The position numbers were made by a program, and so were the translations under genes. Under the pieces are notes generated by a model. The model did no database searches. It saw only the letters and a program-made list of their open reading frames with translations, and was not told the origin of the DNA. Shown here in pieces: positions 17,160-26,351 of a stretch of 64,000 nucleotides of DNA. The number at the start of each line of letters is the position of its first letter. Positions within the stretch are counted from its first letter, which is position 1. The DNA is from Photorhabdus cinerea (GTDB lineage Bacteria; Pseudomonadota; Gammaproteobacteria; Enterobacterales; Enterobacteriaceae), in contig NZ_PUJW01000018.1 of the NCBI RefSeq assembly GCF_011189575.1, positions 1 through 64,000 on the forward strand. The letters are read 5' to 3'.

Positions 17160-17634
17160 TTATTTTGTTATTGCCGACCATTAACCAATATCTGAGAAAA
17201 ATATAATAATTCAACCTATAAAAAGTCAAAGCAACTCACTTCTTTATAAATAGAAAATATATTGCGATCCTATTGGTGGTTTTTATTCTTTTCCTTACAG
17301 ATAATACTTAGTAGATTAAGTTACATGTTTGCGTATTAATAAGAGTAGCCATAAAGGTGTATATCCCCGCTAAATTCTGTCGCTCAAGCCTCATAGTTTT
17401 AATTTTTACTCTTTATCGATAAAAATAATCTGAAACCAACTACCAAAAAATCAATTTGGTATTAACCTAAAGTTATCAGGAAATAACTTGTTTCTATTAT
17501 CTTATTTATAAAAGAACGGCTAGTATTAAATTGCAGTAGAAATTCAGCTTAACCCACAAGGGATAGATTTTATGGCATTAGACTCCCGTGTGGGTAAAAG
17601 GTAAATCCGATATAACCATCATTAGGAGAATAAT
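17160..17634 (+). promoter_or_regulatory. Conserved promoter/leader, copy 1 (RCC1-like gene)
   Basis: AT-rich upstream region whose sequence recurs, with divergence, at 20440-20800 and, reversed, at 41352-41900 and 43106-43620. Shared landmarks include a TATAAAAAGTCA-like element, ATTAAGTTAC, CATAAAGGTGTATAT and AAATTCT-TC. Close to the gene an 11-bp stem with one mismatch, ACCCACAAGGG (17552-17562) with CCCGTGTGGGT (17585-17595), is followed by the conserved AAAAGGTAAATCCGATATAA and AGGAG before ATG. Preservation of a structured leader suggests control at the RNA level. Confidence 0.65.
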
Positions 17635-18945
17635 ATGAATCAAAATAACGATTCCTCACCAAACATGGATACCGAAGGTAATCCTATCAAGCAATATTGG
17701 CAACCGGACAGGAATAGTCTCGCTGATAATAGTACTTCTATCGTATCTAATAACGAGTCAACCGCCATGTTATTGCCAAATGGCAGAGTGATCGCTTGGG
17801 GAAATGATTTTAGTAGCCAAATACCACCTGACATTGCCCAATTGCAGGATATCGTCAGTATCAGTGCAACAAGTGAAGCTTTTGCGGCTCTGCGGAAAAA
17901 CCGTAGCGTGGTCACTTGGGGGAACGAGGATAAAGGTGGTCAGGTCCCCCCAGAAATTGCTCAGTTGCAGGATATTGTCAGCTTGAAGGCAACAGATTCT
18001 GCTTTTGTGGCCTTACGGGTAAACGGTGGCGTAGTTGCCTGGGGAGATGAGAATTTCGGCGGCCAGGTTCCACCAGAAATTGCCAAATTGCAGGATATTG
18101 TTAGCCTAAGTACAACAGGTTCTGCTTTCGCGGCCCTACGGGCGAACAGCAGCGTAGTGGCTTGGGGAGATGAATATTCTGGCGGTCGGATACCGCCTGA
18201 AATTGCAGAGCGGCAAGATATTGTCAGCTTGAGTTCAACAATAAACGCATTTGCCGCCCTGCGGGCAAATCGGAGCGTGGTCGCTTGGGGACTTGAGAAC
18301 TGGGGCGGGCAAGTTTCGCCAGAAATTGCCCAATTGCAGGATGTTGTTAGCCTGAGTGCAACAGATGCCGCTTTCGCAGCCTTACGGTCGAACCGCAGTG
18401 TAGTCGCCTGGGGCTTCAAAAATTCGGGCGACCAAGTTCCGCCTGAAATTGCTGACTTACAGGATATTGTCAGTATCAGTGTAACAGGAACTGCATTTGC
18501 CGCCCTACGGGAAAATCACAGTGTCGTCGCTTGGGGAAGCAAATATTCGGGTGGCAGTATTCCGCCAGAAATTGCCCAACTACAGGATGTCGTCAGTCTG
18601 AGTACAACATATGGTGCTTTCGCGGCCTTACGGGCAAACCGTAGTGTAGTTGTCTGGGGAGGCAATGGTATTTCAGCTCCGCCCGAAATTGCCGCATTGC
18701 AGGATATTGTCAGTATCAGTGCAACAGAAACTTCGTTTGCCGCCCTACGAGCGAACGGTAGCGTCGTTGCCTGGGGATATGGCAGTTACCAAGGCAACCA
18801 AATTCCATCCGGGATAGCCCGATTACAAGATGTCGTCAGCCTGAGTGCATCAAGGAACTCATTCGCTGTATTGCGGGCTAATGGTCGGAAGGTGGCCTGG
18901 GGCTCTGCTTACGATAATAACTTGCATCATGAATATGAAAATTAA
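17635..18945 (+). CDS. RCC1-like repeat protein 1
   Basis: 436 residues. After a polar N-terminus of about 45 residues (MNQNNDSS...), nine repeats of about 41 residues follow, each of the form (I/V)PPEIAxLQDIVSLSATxxAFAALRANRSVVAWG. This is the short RCC1/beta-propeller type with a VVAWG strand. No signal peptide or membrane segment. RCC1 domains bind small GTPases or chromatin in eukaryotes, and some bacterial pathogens secrete RCC1-domain effectors; a host-directed role here is only a suggestion. Tandem with a close paralogue 81 bp downstream. Confidence 0.75.
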   Translation: MNQNNDSSPNMDTEGNPIKQYWQPDRNSLADNSTSIVSNNESTAMLLPNGRVIAWGNDFSSQIPPDIAQLQDIVSISATSEAFAALRKNRSVVTWGNEDKGGQVPPEIAQLQDIVSLKATDSAFVALRVNGGVVAWGDENFGGQVPPEIAKLQDIVSLSTTGSAFAALRANSSVVAWGDEYSGGRIPPEIAERQDIVSLSSTINAFAALRANRSVVAWGLENWGGQVSPEIAQLQDVVSLSATDAAFAALRSNRSVVAWGFKNSGDQVPPEIADLQDIVSISVTGTAFAALRENHSVVAWGSKYSGGSIPPEIAQLQDVVSLSTTYGAFAALRANRSVVVWGGNGISAPPEIAALQDIVSISATETSFAALRANGSVVAWGYGSYQGNQIPSGIARLQDVVSLSASRNSFAVLRANGRKVAWGSAYDNNLHHEYEN

Positions 18946-19026
18946 TTAACCCATTGGGCAAAGGTCTTACGGTACAAACCTCTTGTGGGTAAGGTAAATC
19001 CAATATGACCTTATTAGGAAAATAAT

Positions 19027-20322
19027 ATGAACCAAAATAACGAGTTCTCACTAAACGGGGATACCCGCAGTAATTCTATAAATCAATACCGGCAATCCGG
19101 CATAAATATTAACTCTGATGACAGTATCTTCAGCGTTTCTAACGGGGCCAGCGCCATGTTATTGCCAAATGGCAGAGTGATCGCCTGGGGAGATGAACGT
19201 TATGGCGGCCAAATTCCGCCAGAAATTGCCCAATTGCAGGATATAGTCAGTCTAAGTACAACAGGCTATGCTTTCGCGGCTTTGCGGGCAAATCGTAGCG
19301 TAGTCGCCTGGGGACTTAAAGATTGGGGCGGCGAGCTCCCGTCAGAAGTTGCTGAATTACAGGATATTGTCAGCTTGAAAGCATCGGTTTGTGCTTTCAC
19401 AGCCCTGAGGGCAAACCGCAGTGTAGTCGCTTGGGGGGCTTCGGACTATGGCGGGCAAATCCCGCCAGAAGTTGCTGAATTACAGGATATTGTCAGTCTA
19501 AGTACAACAGGCTCTGCTTTTGCGGCTTTGCGGGCAAATCGTAGTGTAGTAGTCTGGGGGGACAACTCTTTTGGAGGTGAAATCCCTCCCGAAATTGCCA
19601 AATTACGGGATATTGTCTGCCTGGAAGCAACGGGAGCTTCATTTGCAGCCCTGCGGACAAACCGTAGCGTGGTCGGCTGGGGACTTGTAAGCTCGGGTGG
19701 TCAAGTTCCGCCAGAAATTGCCAGACTACAAGATATTGTTAGCCTGAGCTCAACAAATGCTGCTTTCACAGCTCTGCGGGCCAACGGTAGTATAGTTAGC
19801 TGGGGGAGCAGTTTTTTTGGAGGTGTAATCCCATCCGAAATTGCTGCATTAAAGGATATCGTCAGTCTGAAAGCAGCAATTTATACCTTTGCTGCCCTGA
19901 GAGCAGATCGCAGCGTGGTCTCCTGGGGGGAGAGTGCCAGAGTCCCACCCGAAATTGCTGCATTAAAGGATATCGTCAGTCTGAAAGCAGCAAATTATAC
20001 CTTTGCTGCCCTGAGAGCAGATCGCAGCGTGGTCTCCTGGGGGGCGAGTACCAGAGTCCCACCCGAAATCGCCAAATTGAAGGATATTGTCAGCCTGAGA
20101 GCAGGTGCTAATGCTTTCGCGGTCCTTCGGGCCAACGGTAGCGTGGTCGCTTGGGGGCCCCTAAGCTTGAATGTCCAGGTCCCCCCCGGAATAGCCCGAC
20201 TACGGGATATCGTTAGCCTAAGTTCATCTGGACGTTCATTCTCAGTCCTGCGGGCGAATGGAGAAAGATTAGCTTGGGATGTTGGTAACGATAATACAGT
20301 ACACAGTGAATATGATGATTAA
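19027..20322 (+). CDS. RCC1-like repeat protein 2
   Basis: 431 residues, paralogue of the preceding gene: same MNQNN leader, then nine repeats of about 41 residues ending in VVAWG/VVSWG, and the same acidic end (HSEYDD). Repeats 6 and 7 (about 19835-20060) are nearly identical in DNA, showing recent repeat duplication. The 81-bp spacer keeps a shortened version of the leader (TGTGGGTAAGGTAAATCC) and AGGAAAATAAT before the ATG, so it may be translated from the same mRNA or from its own promoter. Confidence 0.75.
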   Translation: MNQNNEFSLNGDTRSNSINQYRQSGININSDDSIFSVSNGASAMLLPNGRVIAWGDERYGGQIPPEIAQLQDIVSLSTTGYAFAALRANRSVVAWGLKDWGGELPSEVAELQDIVSLKASVCAFTALRANRSVVAWGASDYGGQIPPEVAELQDIVSLSTTGSAFAALRANRSVVVWGDNSFGGEIPPEIAKLRDIVCLEATGASFAALRTNRSVVGWGLVSSGGQVPPEIARLQDIVSLSSTNAAFTALRANGSIVSWGSSFFGGVIPSEIAALKDIVSLKAAIYTFAALRADRSVVSWGESARVPPEIAALKDIVSLKAANYTFAALRADRSVVSWGASTRVPPEIAKLKDIVSLRAGANAFAVLRANGSVVAWGPLSLNVQVPPGIARLRDIVSLSSSGRSFSVLRANGERLAWDVGNDNTVHSEYDD

Positions 20323-20439
20323 TCCATTGTTATTATAAATCACTAAAAAACCCTAAAACCAAGGCTGAGCTATAATACTTGGGTTCAGCCTATCGTTTAT
20401 TCCATTTGGAATATTATCTCTCCCGCTCTTGTTATTACC

Positions 20440-20800
20440 AAAACCACTTTTCAAATAAAAATTAAAAGACAATAACTTTATGAAATAATTTGGAATGTAA
20501 ATCCTAAAGAAACCAAAATAACCCACTTTTTTATAAAAAGAAAAAATATTAATCCACCCCTGGTGATTTTTATTCTTTGCTTTACAGCTAATCATTACAA
20601 GATTATGTTATATATTTAAGTTACATATTTGCGTATTAATAAGGATAGCCATAAAGATATATATTCCCGCTAAATTCTGTCGCTTAAGCCTCATAATTTT
20701 TACTCTTTATCGATAAAAATAATCTGAGAATAACTACCGAAAAATCAATTTAGCATTAACCTATAGTTATCAGCCAATAAAATTTTTCTATTATATTATT
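20440..20800 (+). promoter_or_regulatory. Orphan copy of the RCC1-family promoter region
   Basis: Closely repeats the distal part of 17200-17500 (GTTACATATTTGCGTATTAA, AGCCATAAAGATATATATTC, TCGATAAAAATAATCTGA). The leader stem, ribosome site and gene that should follow are missing. It indicates that a third family member was deleted downstream. Bases 20801-20889 show no gene. Confidence 0.65.
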
Positions 20801-20889
20801 AATCAAATGTTGGGACTAAACACCTAGTCTGGAAATATCTTTATCAGTCAAGCAGAAAAACAAGCATTAGGGGAAAAAGTAAATAGCTC

Positions 20890-20910
20890 AGGAATGGAGA
20901 TTCCATTCCT
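20890..20910 (-). terminator. Terminator-like hairpin after the small minus-strand gene
   Basis: AGGAATGGA (20890-20898) and TCCATTCCT (20902-20910) form a perfect 9-bp stem with a tight loop, 30 bp past the stop of the 86-residue gene on the minus strand. Confidence 0.6.
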
Positions 20911-20939
20911 GATTATGGTGATTTAATTGGGTCTAACTC

Positions 20940-21200
20940 TCATTTATCTTGATGAGATATATTAGTGCCGCTATCTTGTACATAATCATCAAAAACAATA
21001 ATAAAACTGTTATGCGAAGCAGAATATGATTTTTCAATACCTTTCTGTATTACTGACAATGTAAAACCATGCGTATCGGATAGATCCCACACCTTTACAT
21101 CTTCACAATCAATATCTAAATATTCCTCTCTACCCTCATTTCCATATTTATTAACCGAAACTTTAATCGGTTTAGTTGAGAGGTTTTTAACATAAATCAT
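20940..21200 (-). CDS. Small unknown protein, family with the frameshifted neighbour
   Basis: 86 residues, start MIYVKNLSTKPIKVSVNKYG, then an acidic YLDIDCEDVKVWDLSD and GFTLSVIQKG, ending in an FIIVFDDYVQDSG strand. Predicted all-beta, no signal peptide. The pattern (N-terminal strands, W-x-x-SD-x-x-GF, a late IIVFDD strand) is shared with the next gene upstream on the same strand, so they are tandem paralogues. I do not recognise the family. Confidence 0.6.
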   Translation of the reverse strand: MIYVKNLSTKPIKVSVNKYGNEGREEYLDIDCEDVKVWDLSDTHGFTLSVIQKGIEKSYSASHNSFIIVFDDYVQDSGTNISHQDK

Positions 21201-21292
21201 AAATCCTCCACTATATCAATAATGCAGATTTTAATTTAATTCAACAGCATACGAACATAAATTAAGAAAACCAGTGAAATAATAAAAATTTT

Positions 21293-21572
21293 TTAGACAG
21301 ATTGTGCCGAATATAAATAATTTATCTGTTCGCCATTATTCTCAACCTTGTCATTATAAATAATTATGTAGCCATCTGATCTAATTGAATACAACCATGT
21401 AACATTATCCTTGAATACTACTGACATTAAAAAAACCGCGCTCATCTGATCTACCCCATTGAGCCACCTCTCCTGGATTAATTTCAATATATTCGTCATT
21501 ACCTTCGTCACTACTCCATTTGCTAATTGCAACTTTAACCACATAATCTGAAATATTTTTGGCATAAATCAT
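21293..21572 (-). pseudogene. Frameshifted paralogue of the small unknown protein
   Basis: From ATG 21572 the frame reads MIYAKNISDYVVKVAISKW, then DEYIEINPGEVAQWGRSDERGFF, matching the neighbour. At a run of seven T (seven A on the plus strand near 21431) it shifts; removing one T joins it to MSVVFKDNVTWLYSIRSDGYIIIYNDKVENNG, which matches the neighbour's C-terminus. A one-base slip in the homopolymer explains it; it could be a dead gene or a switchable one. Confidence 0.7.
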
Positions 21573-22133
21573 ATTAAGCTCTCTATGATATCAACGTAGA
21601 TTTATTTAGACCTAATTTAAAAACACCCTAATATGTACCATAATGAAATATAAGTATAGATGAAAAAAAACCAACAAAACTACTATTTGCGTGACTTCCA
21701 TCAAAGTTTTATACTTCGAAAAGAAAATATTTAAAATTACATTCATTGGGTTAATAGAAACATTTACTATATAAACTTAGTAACTCAATATTACATTGAT
21801 GAAAAATAGCGAAACAGCCTGTCACCCCAATTAGCTGGTAAAAGACTTCGGATAGTGACATGTCGTATCAATTAATTAGAGGTATTATATTCGATTTTTT
21901 AAGAAAATAATAAAAACCATTTATATTTTTTGGGGATATATTTTAACGCTGTTATTAATTTAGGAATAATTCGTAGTTGTATTTTTCATTCCTTTAGCAA
22001 TAATACATTATCAATTTAATAGAATAATTAAAAGAAAGCTCTATAGCAGAGCATCTTAATTATTGAATAAAGCCAGATATCCGTATTTTTGGCAGCGGTG
22101 AGAAACGAAAAGCCCGCTCCGATATATTATCAA
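21573..22133. other. AT-rich intergenic stretch before recG
   Basis: 560 bp without a plausible gene or recognisable repeat. A GAAAAGCCCGC segment just past the recG stop may be part of its terminator, but the pairing is poor. Confidence 0.5.
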
Positions 22134-24215
22134 TTACGCATTACTATAATGTGCCCGTTCCGGTAACCAGCGTTCAATTAAGGCGCGAGCATGTTCAGGA
22201 TAGTGCTGGTGGATATGACGAGCAATACGCTGAACTTCCGGCAACATTCCTTGATCTCTCAGCAAATCAGCCACCTTAAATTCGGCATTCCCTGTCTGAC
22301 GCGTCCCCAGCAGTTCACCGGGACCGCGAATTTCCAGATCTTTCTGTGCGATAACAAACCCATCATTACTGTCCCGGAGCACTTGCAGGCGTATTCTGGC
22401 GGTACTGCTCAACGGCGTTTTGTAAAGCAACACGCAATGAGAGGCGATAGCACCACGGCCAACTCGTCCGCGTAATTGATGAAGTTGCGCCAAGCCAAGC
22501 CGTTCCGGGTTATCAATGATCATCAAACTGGCATTCGGCACATCCACACCGACTTCGATAACCGTTGTTGCAACCAGAAGTTGTAGCTCTCCACGCTTAA
22601 AAGCCTCCATCACTTCCAGCTTTTCGGCGGCTTTCATTCGGCCATGCACCAACCCGACTTTCAGTTCCGGCAAGGCGAGAGTCAATTCTTCACTGGTAAC
22701 TTGTGCCGCTTGAGCTTCCAGCACATCAGAATCTTCAATCAGCGTACAGACCCAATAGGCTTGTCTGTTTTCATCAAGGCAGGCATTTTTGATCCGTTGG
22801 ATAATCTCTTCACGACGTGTATCCGGGATCGCAACGGTCGTGACCGGTGTTCTCCCCGGCGGCAGTTCATCAATAATAGAAGTATCAAGATCGGCATAAG
22901 CAGTCATTGCTAAAGTTCGGGGGATAGGGGTTGCCGTCATTATCAATTGGTGAGGATGAAAACCCTGTTCGCGCCCCTTTTCCCACAAAGCCAGACGTTG
23001 ATGCACGCCAAACCGATGTTGCTCATCAATAATCACCAACGCCAGACCGGAAAATTTAACCTGTTCCTGAAACATGGCATGTGTGCCAACAATCATAGCG
23101 ACCTGCCCGCTGGCAATGGCTTCCTGTTGTTTCTGACGTGCTTTCCCTTTTTGTTTACCCGCCAGCCAGCCGATCTGAATCCCCAAAGGCTCCAGCCATT
23201 GTCGGAAGGTATTAGCGTGCTGCTCTGCCAGTAGTTCAGTCGGCGCCATCAGGGCAACTTGTTTACCATGCGTAATAACCCGCAACGCAGCCAATGCGGC
23301 AACCAGCGTTTTTCCTGAACCAACATCGCCCTGAATCAGTCGCATCATCGGAACATCTTTTGCCAGATCTTGCTCAATTTCCGCTACAACCCGTTGTTGC
23401 GCGTTAGTTGGAGAAAATGGCAGACGGTTGAGGAACTGCTGTTTTAACTTATTTTCAGTCGGCAGCGACTGAGCATGATGGCGTTGTGCGCCCGCTCTAG
23501 CTTCTAACATACTTAAATGATGAGCCAGAAGTTCTTCCAGGATCAGGCGGCGGTGAGCCGGGTGTTTGCCGGTTTCCAGATCAGCCAGAACAATATCTGG
23601 CGTGGGGCGGTGCAGGGTATGTAATGCTTGTGGCAGGCTGATCATAGAACGGCTTAACTCTTCCGGCAGGAGTTCGTTGATCGCACAGGTATCAAGCAAT
23701 TGCAGGGTCTGCTCAATCAGCTTACGGAGAGCCGCCTGGCGAACACCTTCCGTCGTCGGATAAATAGGCGTTAATGTTTCTTGAAGACGTACATTTCCAG
23801 CATAATTTTGAATCTTATACTCAGGATGGATAATCTCCGCTCCCTGACTACCTCTTTTGATTTCACCGTAAGCAACAACCTGCTTCCCTTTTGCCAGATT
23901 GTTTTTCATTGCCGCAGAGAAATTAAAAAAACGCAGTGTAAGTACACCAGTGCCATCACTGATTTGGCAGATCATCATCCGGCGGCGGCCAAAAATAACA
24001 TTGGTATGGAGGATTTCTCCGGTGACTGTGGCATGGATACCCGGTAAAAGATTATTAATCGTATAAAGGCGGGTCTGGTCTTCATAACGAAGCGGGAAGT
24101 GCAATAGCAGATCCTGCAAGTTGATCAGGCCCATTTTTGCCAGTTTAGCTGCCTGACTTGCCCCGACGCCATGCAGGGAAGTTAAAGGGATGGCATCAAG
24201 CAGTTGGCCTTTCAT
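22134..24215 (-). CDS. recG: ATP-dependent DNA helicase RecG
   Basis: 693 residues from the ATG at 24215, exactly the E. coli length (MKGQLLDAIPLTSLHGVG versus MKGRLLDAVPLSSLTGVG). Wedge/OB domain at the N-terminus, Walker A GDVGSGKT, DEQH box (DEQHRFG), TATPIPRT, and the C-terminal QLRGRVGRG motif. It unwinds and regresses stalled forks and branched DNA. GGAGAG precedes this ATG; a Met six codons upstream lacks support. In E. coli trmH sits between spoT and recG; here trmH is absent and about 12 kb of fimbrial DNA occupies that position. Confidence 0.97.
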   Translation of the reverse strand: MKGQLLDAIPLTSLHGVGASQAAKLAKMGLINLQDLLLHFPLRYEDQTRLYTINNLLPGIHATVTGEILHTNVIFGRRRMMICQISDGTGVLTLRFFNFSAAMKNNLAKGKQVVAYGEIKRGSQGAEIIHPEYKIQNYAGNVRLQETLTPIYPTTEGVRQAALRKLIEQTLQLLDTCAINELLPEELSRSMISLPQALHTLHRPTPDIVLADLETGKHPAHRRLILEELLAHHLSMLEARAGAQRHHAQSLPTENKLKQQFLNRLPFSPTNAQQRVVAEIEQDLAKDVPMMRLIQGDVGSGKTLVAALAALRVITHGKQVALMAPTELLAEQHANTFRQWLEPLGIQIGWLAGKQKGKARQKQQEAIASGQVAMIVGTHAMFQEQVKFSGLALVIIDEQHRFGVHQRLALWEKGREQGFHPHQLIMTATPIPRTLAMTAYADLDTSIIDELPPGRTPVTTVAIPDTRREEIIQRIKNACLDENRQAYWVCTLIEDSDVLEAQAAQVTSEELTLALPELKVGLVHGRMKAAEKLEVMEAFKRGELQLLVATTVIEVGVDVPNASLMIIDNPERLGLAQLHQLRGRVGRGAIASHCVLLYKTPLSSTARIRLQVLRDSNDGFVIAQKDLEIRGPGELLGTRQTGNAEFKVADLLRDQGMLPEVQRIARHIHQHYPEHARALIERWLPERAHYSNA

Positions 24216-24644
24216 GCGATTTCTTCTCTCCATTGCTTGCTTGACAGTTCGTCATGTTTCATTGGTTGCGAACCAGTCTTGCTTATTTTCCATAATAATA
24301 CAGACCAGGTTAATGTAATCAACGTAATATTTTCCTAATAATTGGTTGAAAATCATGTCAATACACTGCGGGTAAACACCTGTAATCATCAAGGTTATCA
24401 ACCAAATTTAACAGCATGCTCCTGTAATGATGAAAAAATAATCAAAAAAAGGTGTTTAAATCCTACCTCTCATCTGTATAACCCTCTGTGACCCCGGTGA
24501 ACAACATACCATTTGGGCAAATTGATGGTGTGTATTTTATTCCCAGGTTCTGTCGGTTGCTGGCTTATGTCTCGAAGTTGGGAACGATTCTGTCAGGGGG
24601 AATAATAGCCGGGTTATGCTATCAATATGTTTGGAGAAATAGTC
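24216..24644. other. Intergenic region between recG and the recombinase
   Basis: 429 bp, divergent promoters expected. No gene recognised. It marks the left edge of the fimbrial island. Confidence 0.5.
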
Positions 24645-25211
24645 ATGGGCCAAAGAAAATATCTGACTCAGTCAGAAATAGAAAGTATGCTGGAAATGGC
24701 GAAAGTCGGTGCTAATCCAGAGCGGAACTATTGTCTGGTGTACATGAGTTTTATCCATGGTTTTCGTGTCAGCGAAGCCAGACATTTACGGTTATCTGAT
24801 ATGGAATTGAAAGAGCGATGCCTGTATATCCGGCGGTTAAAAGGAGGATTTTGTACTAACCATCCTCTGTTGCTCCGTGAGGTTCGGGCGATTAAGGCAT
24901 GGCTTAAAGTGCGCAAAACTTTCTTGGGGGCAGATAGTGATTGGTTGTTCTTGTCACGCTCTGGGAAGCCACTTACACGTCAGCGGATTTACCAGATTAT
25001 TAGTCGATTAGGGCAATTGGCGAATATTGCTGTCGTTCCGCATCCGCATATGTTGCGTCATGCCTGTGGTTTTGCCCTTGCAGACCGGGGAGTGGATACC
25101 CGACTGATACAAGATTATCTTGGACATAAAAACATTCGTCACACTGTGCGTTATACAGCGAGTAATGCTGAACGTTTTCAAGGAGTTTGGGGCGTGAAAG
25201 GCAAACGTTAA
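24645..25211 (+). CDS. FimB/MrpI-type tyrosine recombinase (fimbrial switch invertase)
   Basis: 188 residues from ATG 24645, which has GGAG 8 bp upstream; an in-frame Met at 24627 lacks a site. The tyrosine recombinase residues are visible: Arg in HGFRVSEARHL, HPHMLRHACG (H-x-x-R), LGHKNIRHT and the nucleophile in VRYTASN. Size and sequence fit the FimB/FimE/MrpI invertases. It ends 6 bp before the left inverted repeat of the switch, the usual layout for phase-variable fimbriae. In the Photorhabdus mad locus a recombinase lies in this position. Confidence 0.92.
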   Translation: MGQRKYLTQSEIESMLEMAKVGANPERNYCLVYMSFIHGFRVSEARHLRLSDMELKERCLYIRRLKGGFCTNHPLLLREVRAIKAWLKVRKTFLGADSDWLFLSRSGKPLTRQRIYQIISRLGQLANIAVVPHPHMLRHACGFALADRGVDTRLIQDYLGHKNIRHTVRYTASNAERFQGVWGVKGKR

Positions 25212-25217
25212 TCACTA

Positions 25218-25251
25218 CAATTAGGACCATTTTGACAATCAAGATACACCC
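25218..25251. repeat. Left 34-bp inverted repeat of the switch
   Basis: CAATTAGGACCATTTTGACA through ...ATACACCC, exact reverse complement of 25510-25543. Crossover site for the adjacent recombinase. Confidence 0.93.
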
Positions 25252-25509
25252 ACCGCGAAACTATACTGAAGATTTTCTAATAAAGAAAGATACAGAATTG
25301 TATATCTTTGTAAAGCATTATGTATTCTAACACAGCTATATCAAAATAACCTAATTTTTCCCTGAATCCCCCCAAAATACCTCATTTCCCAGGCTCCTTT
25401 CTTGAAATTGTTGATTTCACTTTTCAGATTCAACAATAAAATATTCTTAAATTTTGCAAGTAGTCATTGGATTGTTTTGTTTGTGGCGAATTTTTGAACA
25501 TAAGTTTCA
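25252..25509. promoter_or_regulatory. Invertible promoter core of the fimbrial operon (madswitch-like)
   Basis: 258 bp, about 70 percent AT, between perfect 34-bp inverted repeats and between recombinase and major fimbrin genes. A candidate promoter on the minus strand is TTGATA (25344-25339), 17-bp spacer, ATAATG (25321-25316); plus-strand candidates (TTGATT with AATAAA near 25430-25450) look weaker. If the minus-strand promoter is the true one, the sequenced orientation is OFF, pointing away from the operon. Orientation is only a tentative reading. Confidence 0.8.
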
Positions 25510-25543
25510 GGGTGTATCTTGATTGTCAAAATGGTCCTAATTG
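25510..25543. repeat. Right 34-bp inverted repeat of the switch
   Basis: GGGTGTATCTTGATTGTCAA through ...CCTAATTG, exact inverse of 25218-25251; 95 bp upstream of the major fimbrin start. Confidence 0.93.
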
Positions 25544-25638
25544 ACAATTTTATGTACAGCTAAGTGTTACTGATAATCAGCAAATGGTATGTAAAGTTAA
25601 GTCTGATTTTTGTTCTATAGTTAAGCGAGATTAATGAA

Positions 25639-26226
25639 ATGAAAAAGATATTAAAGATAAGCGTCGTGGCGGCGTTGGTTTTGGGGGTAGTTTCGGCTGC
25701 CAATGCGGCGGATAACGCAGTTGTTACAGTTACTGGCATGATTTTGGCTGCAACATGTGATGTTACTAACCCTGGTTCAAATGGGTCGGTGGATACGGGA
25801 AACCATAGAATAGACGAGTTTGCAAAGCCGGGTGATGATAAATTTCCAAGCATAGCAATTGCGAAATATATACCAAAAAGTGAAAGGCATTTCACTATCC
25901 GTCTTGCTAACTGTGATGCAAATAATACAGATGCAAGTAAAGTTAAGTTGTATGTGACGGGTAATACGTTGGAAAAAGCAGATTATCTCTTTAATGCAGT
26001 TAAAGAGAAAAAGTCAGGTATAGCATTAAGTTATCTACAAGATAATAAATCAGAGTTTGTTAAAAATGGCACCCTAATTCCTATGAATGTTTCTACTGAT
26101 AAATCTAATGTAGCTGATATCAAGAATAGCTATAAGGATTTTACTGTATATATAGCATCATATGACGATTCCCCTGAAAACCAGAGTATTAACGCTCCTA
26201 TCACCTTCTCCTATGCGTATAACTAA
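25639..26226 (+). CDS. madA: Major fimbrial subunit, first gene of the operon
   Basis: 195 residues with signal peptide MKKILKISVVAALVLGVVSA, cleavage expected after ANA. Two Cys (in ATCDV and ANCDA) form the pilin disulfide, and the protein ends in the aromatic beta-zipper motif ITFSYAYN used for chaperone and usher recognition. First gene after the invertible promoter and directly before a chaperone gene, as expected for the major shaft subunit. The symbol follows the remembered gene order of the Photorhabdus mad operon and should be taken as provisional. Confidence 0.82.
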   Translation: MKKILKISVVAALVLGVVSAANAADNAVVTVTGMILAATCDVTNPGSNGSVDTGNHRIDEFAKPGDDKFPSIAIAKYIPKSERHFTIRLANCDANNTDASKVKLYVTGNTLEKADYLFNAVKEKKSGIALSYLQDNKSEFVKNGTLIPMNVSTDKSNVADIKNSYKDFTVYIASYDDSPENQSINAPITFSYAYN

Positions 26227-26351
26227 TGCTTATGTTGTTTCAGCCTGAGGGATGCTTCCTCAGGCTCCTTCGATGAAGAATCTTAGATGATTGATGGTGC
26301 CTTTTATTAGGCAACTACTGGTTGGTTGAGCCAAGATATGAGAAACAAAAG

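Noticed and set aside
17635..20322. CRISPR or satellite array suggested by the 120-bp periodicity
   Set aside because: Periodicity comes from codons for about 41-residue protein repeats that diverge at synonymous sites.
25639..25895. Minus-strand frame of 111 residues across the major fimbrin start
   Set aside because: Antisense shadow of the fimbrin gene, no family features.
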